64,000 bases of DNA from Borrelia duttonii Ly (GCF_000019685.1 NC_011247.1:1-64000); one strand, 5' to 3'; shown: positions 33,834-43,619, counted from the first letter of the stretch. Program-made: numbers and translations. The notes: generated from the sequence alone by a model not told the origin.

Positions 33834-35661
33834 ATGAGAACGTATTTCACAACAGTTATTTTTATATTTTTTATTTTGTCTTGTGATAGACATAAAATAA
33901 AAGATTTTAAAAAAAATGACATTAAGTCTTTAACCAATCTTAGTGATGACTTATACATATCTAGAGAATATATCATGAAATACGAAGTATACAAACAATT
34001 ACAAGATTTAAATGAAAAACGTCCTTTTATTGAATCTCTTGTCAAAAAACATGCAAATTCTCTTGTGTTACAAATTAAAAAATTTTCAGAAACATTTAGC
34101 AAACAGGAGGATGGTATTACGCCCACTGTTTTTATATTTGGAGATTATGTCCAAAAAATTAAATCTGGATCTCGAACGGGGGTATTCTGGAACTATGGTT
34201 GCTCCTGTACAAGTCGAAATAAATGAATTTTTAAAGATTAATTTTGAAGACACAATGATTGGAAATCCCTTATCGTTTTTACCCTCAGAACTTGATGAGA
34301 AGGGTAGATTTAACATATCATCAGAAACTAATTATCGTCCTTATTTAAGAGAAATATACGATACCGATATGTATCCAGTAATGTATAATCTTTATATATC
34401 TCATAAACAACCGTCAATTTATCTCGTAGGAAATAAAATATATAAAAAACAAAATGCAATAGGTAATAATATATATTATAGAAAAACATTAAAACTTGAT
34501 GTCATTAAAAATAGTAATGAATGGATTTTACAGCCTAAAGAAAAAGAAAATTGGGAAATAGATTTAAGCATAAATGATAGATCTGTTAAAAACATACCTC
34601 CTGATTATGTTTATAAGATAAAATCTTCTCACTTAGAAAGTAAAATACATGAAGAAATGGTCAAATCGTATTTCACTCTGCCCGATATTCCTAGACCCAT
34701 GCGTAATATACGCAAGGATGAAAAAGGACAAGTTGATCAATTTATAGAAGACAATTTAGAGTTTTTTACCCAAGAAATACACAGATATTCAAAAGATTTT
34801 TCTAAAATTGAGGATGGAATAAAAGAATTAAGGATTCTATCACAATACGAACAAGTAATACCTTTTGATGAAATTATTAATAACAATTATTTTCATATAT
34901 ATGCTACCTTTTATAACATGTATTTTCTTAATGCTAATCCTAAAGTGCTTATTGTAGGTAATAAAAACCATAAAACGAAAGATAATTCTGGAACATTTTA
35001 CAATAATGCTATTGTTTTAAATATTAATAAAAAATTTTATCATCAAAGATTAAAGATTAGTCAAGAACCTCTCCTAGAGCAAGTACCAGTTGAACCTGTT
35101 ACCTTTAACAATGATATTATTAATAAATGCGCATCATGCAAATTGTATCTTTCTGATGATGATTTATCTGAAATACGTCAATATTTATTTAAACAAAATA
35201 TTTATCAGGAAATAAAAAATGCAAAAAAGAATCAACATATTATTGATTCTCTTGTTAAAGAACAAGCAGATTCTCTACTAAGACAAATGAAAGCTATTAT
35301 TGAAAAAATTTGTAAGGATGATATTGAAAAAATGTTTTTGACAATAAAAATTAATGGAGCATATGAACAATCAACAAATGTTGCTGGACTTGAATATCAA
35401 TTAAAAAATAATAAAATACTTCACAATCCAATTATAGACGTATCATATGAAGCAGACACATTTGGTGGACTAGGATATGTTGATATCTACCCTATAATTT
35501 ATAATATGTATATGAGTAAAAACAAACCTAGTATAACATTTCTTATACCACAAATACATTACGTAGAAAATGTACGTCATATTTGGTATGCAGTATCAGT
35601 TGACAGATCTGCTCCTAAATGGACCTTACATCACACTAAAGACCCCTATGCTAATTATTGA
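33834..35661 (+). pseudogene. Tri-repeat lipoprotein, copy 3, frameshifted at a G tract
   Basis: The first 115 codons equal copy 2. The G run at about 34177-34181 then has five Gs instead of four, and the frame ends at VFWNYGCSCTSRNK. The +1 frame is open from there to 35661 and encodes the rest of the protein intact. The downstream text is a mosaic: about 34215-34440 follows copy 1 (DEKGRFNISSETNYRPYLRE), 34440-35430 follows copy 2, and the last 70 residues (GGLGYVDIYPIIYNMYMS) match the fragment at 37695. One G lost would restore a full-length protein. Confidence 0.85.
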
Positions 35662-35674
35662 TACGTTATAATTA

Positions 35675-35698
35675 GCAATGCAACTTATCAAGTATTGC
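35675..35698 (+). terminator. Terminator-like hairpin after copy 3
   Basis: GCAATGC (35675-35681) and GTATTGC (35692-35698) pair with one G-T, followed by CTTTATCTTTT. The same hairpin is repeated at 38197-38220 after the fragment. Confidence 0.5.
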
Positions 35699-35894
35699 CT
35701 TTATCTTTTCAATTAGCACGCTATTTTTAACTATCACATCAATAAAGTTGTAAATATTAAATTATTAATTTATAATATCAATTTATTAAAGAGTCATTAA
35801 TTTATGACTTACTAATTATTTGTGTACACTTAACATTGCATAGTATACATACTATTAAGTAATGCTTATTGAATAAAAAGGAGATATTTTAGGT

Positions 35895-37252
35895 ATGAAG
35901 AGTTTTTATATTAAATTCGGGTCGTTAGTTATTTTTATAATAAGTTGCTCCCAAGCTACTCAAGAAAATTTAGCTTGGAAGAAAGCATTTAGTACACAAA
36001 AATCAACAAACAGCACCTATAGTTTAAAGGTAAACAGGATGAATTAAACAAGCTAAGAAAAAGAACAAGAAACACAACAGAAACAATAAAAGAAAAACAA
36101 TTAGAATTAGAAAAGAAAACACAAGAAGCAAAGAAACAAGACAAAAAAGCACAAGAAGCACAACAATTAGAATCAGAACTAGAATTAGCAAGAAAAAAAC
36201 AAGAAGCAGAACAAAAAAGAAAAAAACAAGAAGAATTAAAGGAACAAATAGCAAAAAGGGGAATAATAGCAATAGAAGAAAAAATAGAAGAACTAAAATC
36301 AAAATTATTAAAAGCTCAAGAAGAAGAAGCATTAGCAGAAGAGGCATATAACAAGGCATATGATAAATTAGAAGAAGCAGAACAGACAGAAAATGAAGAA
36401 GAAAAAATACAAGCAAAACAAGAAGAAGAACTAGCATTATTAAAATACGAGGAGATGGAACATGCAAAATCTACAATAGAGCAAGAATTACAAGATACAG
36501 AAGAAACATTAAAAAATGAAGAGGAAATAAAGGAAAAAGAGACAATTTTGAATGAACTTTTTCAATTAACTTCACAAATTAGTAGTGATGATAACCCAAA
36601 CAACAGTATCACGGACTCTAATATGCATGAAAAGTTTTATGCTTCCTATGATCATGGCATGGGAAGACCTTTGGTTTCTTTGCAGATTTTAAAAGTAAAT
36701 CACTATTTCCTGCGTAAACGTTTCAATGACGAAGCTATCGTTACTGTTTTTAACTATAACAAAGATAGGCTATATCCAATATTATTGGGTGTAACTAGAA
36801 TATATAATGCTTATCAAAAATTAAAGCAAAAAGGCTATTATACTAAGCAGGATGAAAATTATAAAAAAATGAAAGAATATGCAGATGTTACTAGTAATTT
36901 CCTATATAACATAAATTCAATGATACCAAACCTTAGTGGTTATAAGGCTACATTATCTAATGTATATCGCAATATTCACAAAATAAAAATAAATGCAACA
37001 ATAGAAGAACTTTCAAATATAAAGGATCAGGTTGAGAAATATATACAAAAATTACTTGAAACAGCAAATAAAATACATAGACGTGTAAATTCTGTGAAAT
37101 TTCAAGAGTTTAATGTATTACCAGAAACAGAAGAATATTATAAAGTCTTTAAGAGTATCAATGATGATGATGACCTTCAAAAAGAAATTAAGACTACAAA
37201 TGATTATTTTTATAAATGTATGGCATATGTTAGGTCACTAATAAAAGAGTAA
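35895..37252 (+). pseudogene. Glu/Lys coiled-coil lipoprotein, copy 1, frameshifted
   Basis: ATG 35895 follows AAAAGGAGATATTTTAGGT. The signal KSFYIKFGSLVIFIISC and the next 25 residues equal the intact copy at 38417. At 36026-36030 AAAGG replaces AAAAAG, losing one base. A stop follows within seven codons, while the next frame carries the rest of the protein to 37252. Relative to the intact copy this gene also lacks several internal Glu/Lys/Gln repeat blocks and a 16-residue segment before EIKEKETILNELFQ. The C-terminal globular part (YNKDRLYPILLGVTRIYNAY) is unspoiled. Confidence 0.85.
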
Positions 37253-37694
37253 TCACTCAAGAAAGTTAGACTACAGAAATGCTATAAATATTTTTTATAA
37301 AAATAACATTTAATGAATAAATTATGAACAAAATATAAAAGTACAAATTCTTTTGTACTTTTATATCAAATAGTATCTATAAAAATCAAAACATCTATTA
37401 TCAAAAATCAAATTAATCAAACTGTATTAAAAAGCAATCAATAATATATTATCCGATATTAATATCATTAATTAAAAAATATTATTTAATTTATAATATT
37501 AATTAATCGTGATATATAATTTTCTATTGTAAATTACTGATAGTTTTAATTTGTAATTAAGAAAGTAGTCTTTTAATTAATTTTAATTAATTTAGATGGT
37601 GAGATACTTTATTTCATCTATATGTCATAAAGTATAAGCAATATTTGTCTAATTTTAAGTATTGGGTAATGAAATTAGGTCTTTATAGAAAGTA
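37253..37694. other. Gene-free spacer, left copy of a duplicated spacer
   Basis: It holds the 15-bp-arm hairpin at 37333-37366. From about 37440 onward it closely matches 40110-40375, the leader region of the BTA121-like gene. At 37687 the match ends and the fragment of the tri-repeat lipoprotein begins, marking a recombination joint. Confidence 0.7.
37333..37366 (+). terminator. 15-bp-arm terminator hairpin
   Basis: ATATAAAAGTACAAA (37333-37347) and TTTGTACTTTTATAT (37352-37366) pair perfectly around a four-base loop, 80 bases past the stop of the 35895-37252 gene. Confidence 0.65.
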
Positions 37695-38183
37695 ATGGAT
37701 TTATATTTATTTAAACAAAATATTTACCAGGAAATAAAAAATGCAAAAAAGGATCAACATATTATTGATTCTCTTATTAAAGAACAAGCAGATTCTCTAC
37801 TAAGACACATGAAAGCTATTATTGAAAAAATTTGTAAGGATGATATTGAAAAAATGTTTTTGACAATAAAAATTAATGGAGCATATGAACAATCAATAAA
37901 TGTTGCTGGACTTGAATATCAATTAAAAAATAATAAAGTACTTCAAAACCCAATTATCAATGCATCATATGAAGCAGACACATTTGGTGAACTAGGATAT
38001 GTTGATATCTACCCTATAATTTATAATATGTATATGAGTAAAAACAAACCTACTATAATATTTCTTATACCACAAAGACATTATATGGAAAATGTACGTC
38101 ATATTTGGTATGCAGTATCAGTTGACAGGTCTACTTCTAAATGGACCTTACATCGCACCAAAAGGCCTTATGATAATACTTGA
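37695..38183 (+). pseudogene. C-terminal fragment of the tri-repeat lipoprotein
   Basis: This 162-codon frame is the third internal repeat alone (YLFKQNIYQEIKNAKKDQHI to the RTKRPYDNT end), over 90% like the other copies. It has no signal peptide and no credible ribosome site before ATG 37695, so it is a recombination remnant. It sits where the spacer homologous to 40110-40375 stops. Expression as a cytoplasmic peptide is unlikely but cannot be excluded. Confidence 0.8.
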
Positions 38184-38196
38184 TACGTTATAAATA

Positions 38197-38220
38197 GCAA
38201 TGCAACTTATCAAGTATTGC
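38197..38220 (+). terminator. Terminator-like hairpin after the fragment
   Basis: GCAATGC (38197-38203) and GTATTGC (38214-38220), then CTTTCTATTTTC; a duplicate of the hairpin at 35675. Confidence 0.5.
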
Positions 38221-38416
38221 CTTTCTATTTTCAATTAGCACGCTATTTTTAACTATCACATCAATAAAGTTGTAAATATTAAATTATTAATTTATAATAT
38301 CAATTTATCCAAGAGTCATTAATTTATGACTTGCTAATTACTTGTGTACACTTAACATTGCATGGTATACATACTATTAGTAATGCTTATTGAATAAAAA
38401 AGGAGATATTTTAGGT

Positions 38417-39973
38417 ATGAAGAGTTTTTATATTAAATTCGGGTCGTTAGTTATTTTTATAATAAGTTGCTCCCAAGCTACTCAAGAAAATTTAGCTTGG
38501 AAGAAGGCGTTTGGTATACAAAAATCAACAAACAGCACCTATAGTTTAAAAAGTAAACAGGATAAATTAAACAAACTAAGAAAAGGAACAAGAAATACGA
38601 CAGAAAAAATAAAAGAAAAACCATTAGAATTAGAAAAGAAAACACAAGAAGCAAAGAAACAAGACAAAAAAGCACAAGAAGCACAACAATTAGAATCAGA
38701 ACTAGAATCAGCAAGAAAAAAACAAGAAGAAATAAGGGAAACAAAATTACAAAAAGAAAAAACACAAGAAGCACAACGATTAACATCAGAACTAGAAACA
38801 GAACTAAAATTAGCAAGACAAAAACAAGAAGAAATAAGGGTAGCAAAAGCACAAGAAGCAGAACAAAAAAGAAAAAAACAATTAGAATTAGAGGAACAAA
38901 TAGCAGAAAGGGGAATAATAGCAATAGAAGAAAAAATAGAAGAACTAGAATCAAAATTATTAAAAGCTCAAGAAGAAGAAGCATTAGCAGAAGAGGCATA
39001 TAATAAGGCATATGATAAATTAGAAGAATTAGAAGAAGCAGAACAGACAGAAAACGAAGAAGAAAAAATACAACAAGCACAACAAGAAGAAGAACTAGCA
39101 TTATTAAAATACGAGGAGATGCAACATGCAAAATCTACAATAGAGCAAGAATTAAAAGATACAAAAAAAACATTAAAAAGTGAACAAGCAAAATTATTAT
39201 ATGCACAATCAGGAATATTACAAGACGAAATAAAGGAAAAAGAGACAATTTTGAATGAACTTTTTCAATTAACTTCACAAATTAGTAGTGATAATAACCC
39301 AAACAACAGTATCACGGACTCTAATAGGTATGAAAAGTTTCCTGCCTCCTATGGTCATGGGCTGGGAATACCTTTGGTTTCATTCTCCATTTTAATGGAA
39401 GTAGATCGCCATTTCTTTACTCAATATTTCAATGACCAAGCTATTGCTGCTACTTTTAAATATAATAAAGATAGAATATATCCAATATTATTGGGTGTAA
39501 CTAGAATATATGATGCTTATCAAAAATTAAAGCAAAAAGACTATTATACTAAGCAGGATGAAAATTATAAAAAAATGAAAGAATATTCAGATGTTACTAG
39601 TAATTTCCTATATAACATAAATTCAATGATACCAAGCCTTAATTATCAAAATATGTTAGATGATATATATCGCAATATTCACAAAGTAAAAATAAATGCA
39701 ACAATAGAAGAACTTTCAAATATAAAGGATCAGTTTAAGAAATATATACAAAAATTACTTGAAACAGCAAATAAAATACATAGACGTGTAAATTCTGTGA
39801 GATTTCAACAGTTTAATGTATTACCAGAAACAGAAGAATATTATAAAGTCTTTAAGAGTATCAATGATGATGATGACCTTCAACAAGAAATTAAGACTAC
39901 AAATGATTATTTTAGTGAATGTATGGCATATGTTAGGTCAATAATAAAAAGAGTAATCCCTCAAGAAAGTTAG
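38417..39973 (+). CDS. Glu/Lys-rich coiled-coil lipoprotein, intact copy
   Basis: The 518-residue product starts at ATG 38417 behind AAAGGAGATATTTTAGGT; the longer frame to 38390 includes that ribosome site. Signal KSFYIKFGSLVIFIISC (cysteine 18). Residues 45-290 are Glu/Lys/Gln heptads with imperfect repeats (TQEAQ, ARKKQEEIRE, LESELESA) predicted to form a long coiled-coil rod. Residues 300-518 are a helical domain (YNKDRIYPILLGVTRIYDAY, FLYNINSMIPSLNYQNMLDD, IHRRVNSVRFQQFNVLPETE). It looks like a surface rod with a distal domain. I do not recognise a named family. Confidence 0.85.
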   Translation: MKSFYIKFGSLVIFIISCSQATQENLAWKKAFGIQKSTNSTYSLKSKQDKLNKLRKGTRNTTEKIKEKPLELEKKTQEAKKQDKKAQEAQQLESELESARKKQEEIRETKLQKEKTQEAQRLTSELETELKLARQKQEEIRVAKAQEAEQKRKKQLELEEQIAERGIIAIEEKIEELESKLLKAQEEEALAEEAYNKAYDKLEELEEAEQTENEEEKIQQAQQEEELALLKYEEMQHAKSTIEQELKDTKKTLKSEQAKLLYAQSGILQDEIKEKETILNELFQLTSQISSDNNPNNSITDSNRYEKFPASYGHGLGIPLVSFSILMEVDRHFFTQYFNDQAIAATFKYNKDRIYPILLGVTRIYDAYQKLKQKDYYTKQDENYKKMKEYSDVTSNFLYNINSMIPSLNYQNMLDDIYRNIHKVKINATIEELSNIKDQFKKYIQKLLETANKIHRRVNSVRFQQFNVLPETEEYYKVFKSINDDDDLQQEIKTTNDYFSECMAYVRSIIKRVIPQES

Positions 39974-40392
39974 ACTACAGAAATGCTATAAATACCTTTT
40001 ACAAAGATAACATAATATAATGAATAAATTATGAACAAAATATAACAGTACAAATTCTTTTGTACTGTTATATCAAATAGTATCTATAAAAATCAAATTA
40101 ATTAAACTGTATTAAAAAAGCAATCAGTAATATATTATCCGATATTAATATCATTAATTAAAAAATATTATTTAATTTATGATATTAATTAATTGTGATA
40201 TATAATTTTCTATTGTAAATTATTGATAGTTTTAATTTGTAATTAAGGAGGTAGTCTTTTAATTAATTTTAATTAATTTAGATGGTGAGATAATTTATGA
40301 CATATAGATGGCATAAAGTATAAGCAATGTTTGTCTAATTTTAAGTATTGGGTAATGAAATTAGGTCTTTATAGAAAAAGGAGGAATTAATC
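39974..40392. other. Gene-free spacer, right copy of the duplicated spacer
   Basis: Contains the hairpin at 40040-40073 and the leader of the BTA121-like gene. It matches 37253-37687 base for base over long stretches, with an internal deletion. Confidence 0.7.
40040..40073 (+). terminator. 15-bp-arm terminator hairpin with compensatory change
   Basis: ATATAACAGTACAAA (40040-40054) and TTTGTACTGTTATAT (40059-40073) pair perfectly. Compared with the copy at 37333 one A-T pair has become C-G on both arms. Confidence 0.68.
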
Positions 40393-41412
40393 TTGAAAAA
40401 CATGATGATAAAGATATTAGTACTATTATTAATGGGACTGTTTGGGAGCTGTCATTTAAAAGGATTAGTGGATATAAGTACCGAAGAAGATGGAGAAGAT
40501 ATAAAATTTAAAATTCGCTTCAAAGAAAGTAATGAATTTGATCAAAATTCAAATAATAATAACGAAGAACTTACAAATTTGTTGGTTAACAAATTTGGAT
40601 TGTCAGCTCAACAAATAAAAGCAATTCAACATTTACGCAGAATAGTCGTTGATTTTGATAAAGAAGATAAATATACTAATAATGAATTTTATCAATTTAT
40701 AGACTGTCTTAAAGGATTAGAGCTAAAAGACTTAGCTGATAACATTTTATGTATTATGAATGAAATAAAAGAAGTGATTAAATTTATTGGGGCTGTAAAA
40801 AATGACAAGAAAAAACAAGAATTATTTCTAGAATTTAAACAAATCGAAGATGATTATATGTCAATAATAAGGGATTCTTATAGTAGACCTGTAATTAATA
40901 GAGCTGAAATTATAAAGATTTACAACCTAATTCAAAAAAATAAGTTTGAGACATTTAAATATCAACGTATAAGAGCAGTAGATTTTGCATCTACAAGAGA
41001 AAATAAAGAACTTATACGATATATAAAAGAAATCATTGATAATACCCAGCCTTCTGAGGAAACTGCTCAAATAAACAAAGATAGACATTATACTCGACTT
41101 ATATTCAAAATAATTGAATCCGTTTATCTGAATGAAGATTTTTTAACATCTTTTAGTAAAAAGATTTCAGAACTTCGTAAAATAATAGATTCGGTTATGT
41201 TAGTAATTGATAATGAACAAGATACAAATAAGAAACAAGAGATGGAGACTCAATTTAATAACGCTAAGGAACAATATGAGTCTGATGTAGTAAACATATA
41301 TATGAATTTTGATCATATGAAAGATCGCCCAGAGTGGTCACAATTTTTGGGACTACAAGAGCGTATTCTGCTGCATAAAAACGCTTTTAACAACATTATT
41401 ACTTCTTCATAA
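40393..41412 (+). CDS. BTA121-domain-like surface lipoprotein
   Basis: The 339-residue product begins at TTG 40393 (or ATG 40402) behind AAAGGAGGAATTAAT; lipobox GLFGSC, cysteine 20. After an acidic linker, residues 55-85 read LVNKFGLSAQQIKAIQHLRR followed by YTNNEFYQFIDCLKGLELKD. This is the pattern I associate with the BTA121 repeat of relapsing-fever Borrelia lipoproteins (a GLS..E..AI helix then a Y.D..FY.LL helix). The rest is helical (ISELRKIIDSVMLVIDNEQD). Known BTA121 proteins are often larger with several repeats, so this would be a single-repeat member. The family call is from memory. Confidence 0.7.
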   Translation: MKNMMIKILVLLLMGLFGSCHLKGLVDISTEEDGEDIKFKIRFKESNEFDQNSNNNNEELTNLLVNKFGLSAQQIKAIQHLRRIVVDFDKEDKYTNNEFYQFIDCLKGLELKDLADNILCIMNEIKEVIKFIGAVKNDKKKQELFLEFKQIEDDYMSIIRDSYSRPVINRAEIIKIYNLIQKNKFETFKYQRIRAVDFASTRENKELIRYIKEIIDNTQPSEETAQINKDRHYTRLIFKIIESVYLNEDFLTSFSKKISELRKIIDSVMLVIDNEQDTNKKQEMETQFNNAKEQYESDVVNIYMNFDHMKDRPEWSQFLGLQERILLHKNAFNNIITSS

Positions 41413-41444
41413 TTGATGTTTTAAATAATTATTAAAAAAATAAA

Positions 41445-41486
41445 GTCGATACATCAAAGCTGAATGCTGGTGTATCTGACTTTTTT
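41445..41486 (+). terminator. Intrinsic terminator after the BTA121-like gene
   Basis: GTCGATACATCA (41445-41456) and TGGTGTATCTGAC (41468-41480) form a long stem followed at once by TTTTTTATTT. Confidence 0.8.
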
Positions 41487-41670
41487 ATTTGTATTATAAG
41501 AGTTTATCACTTATGCTTTACAAAGTTAATGATATTATTAAAATTTATTACATTGGTATAAATCAATTTGTTATTCAAATTCATATAATACAATAATCTC
41601 ATCGGTTATATGTTCAATCGATTTAAGCAGTTCTTAGTGTTGAATGCTAAATGCAGAAATATTGTTATTT

Positions 41671-42318
41671 TTAACTCATTTTTTTAGTTACATATTCAAT
41701 TGATTTGCGTATTTCTTCAAGTTGAATAATAAGTTCAGCAATACTATTATCCATATCATTAATATCAATCATGTCCATTGAGGAAAAATATTGTTTTTTT
41801 GTTTTTCTATATATCTTTAATACCTCGCCTATATCCTTCATACGTTTATCAAGAACTTGTACACCTTTAGTATTGTATATGTACCAATTATCATATTCTT
41901 GTATATCTCCAAAACTCCCAGCCACATCCTTCATTGTACGTATGAGATGTATTACTTTGGCTGGATCTTTCCTTTTGAGCACTTTAAGAAAGTTATATGT
42001 TTTTGCAAACAAAGGTTCATATTCTTTTCCAAAATAACCATCTGGTGGATAACATTTAGTAGTATCAAAAATAACTTCACAATAAACTCTAAAATCTGCC
42101 TCAGCATATATATCACGTGAAGGGGTATATATTCCTTCAGGTAGAGATTTAACATATTCGATTTCTTTTATAAATTCTGGATCACTTTTCAATTCATTTA
42201 ATTTATTTTCCCATTCTGTCACTATTGGTAATTTTATCTTTACTTTATCTTGTGCAAATAGATGAATTAAAGATGTCATATATAAAATAATCAATAAAGA
42301 TATTTTAAGATTTTCCAT
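41671..42318 (-). CDS. Exported protein without lipobox, unknown family
   Basis: The 215-residue product starts at ATG 42316-42318 with only a weak ribosome site. The signal peptide ENLKISLLIILYMTSLIHLF ends before AQDKV with no cysteine, so it should be cleaved by signal peptidase I. The mature protein is mixed in composition (EYVKSLPEGIYTPSRDIYAE, VIFDTTKCYPPDGYFGKEYE) and ends in a helix with ELIIQLEEIRKSIEYVTKK. It resembles none of the surrounding families. It faces the BTA121-like gene in convergent orientation. Confidence 0.72.
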   Translation of the reverse strand: MENLKISLLIILYMTSLIHLFAQDKVKIKLPIVTEWENKLNELKSDPEFIKEIEYVKSLPEGIYTPSRDIYAEADFRVYCEVIFDTTKCYPPDGYFGKEYEPLFAKTYNFLKVLKRKDPAKVIHLIRTMKDVAGSFGDIQEYDNWYIYNTKGVQVLDKRMKDIGEVLKIYRKTKKQYFSSMDMIDINDMDNSIAELIIQLEEIRKSIEYVTKKMS

Positions 42319-42409
42319 TTCAATTTTATTGTATTTTATATATTGATTTATTACAATAGTTTAAAGCATAAATGCCTCACATATAAAATGCATAAATTTT
42401 ATAATTAAA

Positions 42410-42434
42410 AAGCCCAAAAATTTACTGTAGGCCT
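42410..42434 (-). terminator. Terminator after the 42517 gene
   Basis: On the minus strand AGGCCT...GGGCTT forms a six-pair stem (two G-T pairs) followed by TTTTAATT. Confidence 0.5.
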
Positions 42435-42516
42435 AAATGTAATTCCAATATATAATTAAATGTTTATATATAACGCATCACATAAGTAGCTTTTAACATT
42501 AGTAATATTATAAAAA

Positions 42517-43305
42517 TCACTTCTCTTTTTTTAATTTACTCACATTATCCTCAATTTGATTACTTAAACTTTTAAGTTCATTATTAATCACACAAATTCG
42601 ATTAGTACTACATGCAAGACCAGTAGAACCTAATGCCAAAGTGGTAATTGGTCTCAAATTCTCTTCAATTCTATCTAAAGCATCAATACCAAATATTGCT
42701 GCTGAATTTATTATATTTTGAAGTAATCTTACAAGCTCTTCTCTAAGTTCAAGCATATGCTCTAAAGAAACTCTAATATCATTAATAATTTCTGTATTTG
42801 AACTACTCTTAATCATAATTAAATTAGCATCACTTAAAATATAACCTCTTCTAGCCAAAACACTATCGATACTACTTGCAATATCCCATAACCCTATAAA
42901 CAAATCCGAAACAACCGACTTTAAATTCTTATCAAAAGAACTTGACAAATTTGTTACTATTGTATTTAAGTTATTTAAAGTTCCAATATCTCGCTTTAAT
43001 ACAGAATAAATTCCATATTTAACTCTTTTAATAGTAGAATTCCATTGAAATATGCTATCAAACTGTGCCTCATCAAATCCTACAGGTGTATAAATATAAG
43101 AATCTCTAAGTTTCACAAAACTTACCTGTAATGCAGAATAAGCATCCAAAGTATTCAATCTATTTTTTTCATTCAAATTATCAAACGAATCTAAATCACC
43201 ATTTAATAAAAAATCATTATTATTTGTTATCTTTCCCAATGGACATTTTAAAATTACAATACTAAGCACCAATATCATCACACATATAAAATATTTCCAT
43301 TTCAC
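42517..43305 (-). CDS. Second-family lipoprotein
   Basis: The 262-residue product probably starts at GTG 43303-43305. An ATG six bases upstream sits one base from GGGGGA, too close for that ribosome site. Hydrophobic start VKWKYFICVMILVLSIVILKC with cysteine 21. It carries the second-family signature: FVKLRDSYIYTPVGFDEAQF, YGIYSVLKRDIGTLNNLNTI, VSLEHMLELREELVRLLQNI and a C-terminal CVINNELKSLSNQIEDNVSK. The helical pattern (Y..L..D...L..L..I) recalls PFam54 distantly. Function is unknown. Confidence 0.8.
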   Translation of the reverse strand: MKWKYFICVMILVLSIVILKCPLGKITNNNDFLLNGDLDSFDNLNEKNRLNTLDAYSALQVSFVKLRDSYIYTPVGFDEAQFDSIFQWNSTIKRVKYGIYSVLKRDIGTLNNLNTIVTNLSSSFDKNLKSVVSDLFIGLWDIASSIDSVLARRGYILSDANLIMIKSSSNTEIINDIRVSLEHMLELREELVRLLQNIINSAAIFGIDALDRIEENLRPITTLALGSTGLACSTNRICVINNELKSLSNQIEDNVSKLKKEK

Positions 43306-43397
43306 TAACATTCCCCCTTTATATTTTTGAATTACAATACTGATTAAGCATCATCATACTACTTAAAGTAATATATTTTCATATCCATTATATTATA

Positions 43398-43439
43398 ATA
43401 ATAAAACTATATTACAATAATATAATATAGTTTTATTAT
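43398..43439. repeat. 17-bp-arm perfect inverted repeat
   Basis: ATAATAAAACTATATTA (43398-43414) and TAATATAGTTTTATTAT (43423-43439) pair perfectly around eight bases, between the terminator of the 43620 gene and the start of the 42517 gene. Its place resembles the promoter-proximal repeats of the first array. Confidence 0.8.
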
Positions 43440-43511
43440 AAATTTATACATAATATAAAAATTGATAATAATTTCTAATATCTATCTAAAGTCAAAACTA
43501 AAAGATCACTT

Positions 43512-43546
43512 TAATAGTAAACCTACATATTATAAGTTTACTATTA
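43512..43546 (-). terminator. Hairpin after the 43620-44588 gene
   Basis: TAATAGTAAAC (43512-43522) and GTTTACTATTA (43536-43546) pair perfectly, 75 bases past the stop. Confidence 0.6.
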
Positions 43547-43619
43547 ATTTTTATCAATTTATTTAATTATTTGTTATTTAATAAATTTAAATCCAAAAGG
43601 ATTTACAAATACATCAAGA

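Larger units (their letters stand above)
43312..43619. other. Gap with two strong hairpins
   Basis: No gene. It holds the inverted repeats at 43398-43439 and 43512-43546 and should contain the promoter of the 42517 gene. Confidence 0.6.

Noticed and set aside
38478-39131. 217-codon Leu-rich frame on the minus strand (and a similar one at 36024-36467)
   Set aside because: It is the antisense shadow of the Glu/Lys/Gln-rich coiled-coil repeats, where GAA/AAA/CAA codons read backwards give Leu/Phe. No ribosome site or signal.
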